The notes beneath the pieces were generated by a model, which worked only from the letters and a program-made list of their open reading frames with translations, made no database searches and was not told the DNA's origin. Below, in pieces: positions 6,064 to 6,494 of a stretch of 6,494 bases of DNA. Each line of letters starts with the position of its first letter. The first letter of the stretch is position 1. The translations under genes were made by a program, and so were the position numbers. Source of the stretch: Lysobacterales bacterium (GTDB lineage: Bacteria > Pseudomonadota > Gammaproteobacteria > Xanthomonadales > SZUA-36); contig SHZL01000158.1 in NCBI GenBank assembly GCA_009692275.1, positions 1 to 6,494 of the forward strand. The letters are read 5' to 3'.

Positions 6064-6494
6064 TTACCAGGGAACGGCCTGGCCGCGCCAGTCGAAGAAG
6101 CCGCCGTTTGCGCCTGCCGTGAGTTTGTCGATGACAGCGAGCAGATGGTGGGCCGCGGCCGGGGGAAGGTGAACTTCCAAACCGCTCGCTGCAAAGGGAG
6201 CCGATAGCCTTGTGGCGACAGTACCGGGATGAAGGGCAATGCAAATCGCAGCAGGAGATCGACGGGCCAATTCAACGGCCGCGGTCCGCACGAGTTGATT
6301 TAGAGCTGCTTTGGACGCCCGATAAGAATACCAGCCGCCGAGTCGATTATCTCCGATGCTTCCGACCCTTGCGGACAAAGTCGCAAAGACAAACCTGCCT
6401 GATCGGGGCGCAAGGGGCAGCATGTGCTTCATGATTAGGGCGGGACCAATCGCGTTCAGCGCAAAGGAACGAGCAAGTTTGACGGCATCGAGTT
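6064..6494 (-). CDS. short-chain dehydrogenase/reductase, CsgA-like (5' end outside window)
   Basis: C-terminal 142 residues of a classical NAD(P)-dependent SDR; the frame stays open through base 6494 and continues upstream. The Rossmann TGxxxGxG loop is therefore not visible. The segment before the internal Met at 6432 (LARSFALNAIGPALIMKHM) is typical SDR sequence with the structural Asn, so 6432 is not the start. The catalytic motif is YRASK (Tyr codon 6322-6324, Lys four residues on), preceded by VGSIGDNRLGGWYS holding the likely catalytic Ser, and followed by LHPGTVATRL. The ending GGFFDWRGQAVPW is characteristic of the CsgA/C-factor-like SDR group. It is probably a cytoplasmic oxidoreductase of unknown substrate. 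It is on the same strand as the acyl-CoA dehydrogenase but 235 bases away, with the REPIN between, so joint transcription is uncertain. Confidence 0.9.
   Translation of the reverse strand, partial: LDAVKLARSFALNAIGPALIMKHMLPLAPRSGRFVFATLSARVGSIGDNRLGGWYSYRASKAALNQLVRTAAVELARRSPAAICIALHPGTVATRLSAPFAASGLEVHLPPAAAHHLLAVIDKLTAGANGGFFDWRGQAVPW

Noticed and set aside
5932..6275. Open frames on both strands across the REPIN-like region
   Set aside because: They run through the palindromes and overlap the SDR in other frames, with no family motif; short open frames are expected in GC-rich sequence.

Overview
The window is ordinary, gene-dense bacterial chromosome, moderately GC-rich by eye. It most resembles a gammaproteobacterium. 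The order M23 endopeptidase then anmK matches the peptidoglycan-maintenance neighbourhood of Pseudomonas and relatives. The acyl-CoA dehydrogenase and the SDR also belong to families common in marine and environmental Gammaproteobacteria. The genus cannot be fixed from this sequence.

Positions 1-3551, plus strand, hold three closely packed genes. The first is the C-terminal part of a MepM-like M23 murein endopeptidase with an OapA/Csd3-type middle domain. Overlapping its stop by 17 bases is anmK, the anhydro-MurNAc kinase of cell-wall recycling, which carries an unusual Gly/Pro-rich insertion. It is followed by a secreted M20-family zinc hydrolase whose best start is a TTG at 2169, placed by a good ribosome binding site and a signal peptide. 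The first two genes link cutting of murein cross-links to salvage of anhydro sugars. The M20 enzyme sits where Pseudomonas has erpA, and its link to cell-wall peptides is only a suggestion.

Positions 3552-4033 hold yccF, a small inner-membrane protein built from two copies of one unit. Its start region is the most intriguing regulatory stretch here. A 25-codon ORF with a strong AGGAG site ends in an ATGA overlap with yccF, and its own start lies inside a hairpin. An extended -10 box is placed so that transcription could begin at the A of the yccF ATG, giving a leaderless mRNA. yccF has no Shine-Dalgarno site of its own.

Positions 4055-6494, minus strand, hold a long-form (584 aa) acyl-CoA dehydrogenase of the FadE/DmdC-like group, convergent with yccF, and further upstream the C-terminal part of a CsgA-like SDR that runs off the window. 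The 235-bp gap between them contains a 77-bp element made of two head-to-head palindromic units, which looks like a REPIN mobilised by a RAYT (REP-associated tyrosine transposase). A short tandem duplication lies across the dehydrogenase stop codon.

I found no tRNA, rRNA, CRISPR array, phage gene or transposase gene. I see no clear new multi-gene system. The REPIN and the yccF start region are the best candidates for follow-up.
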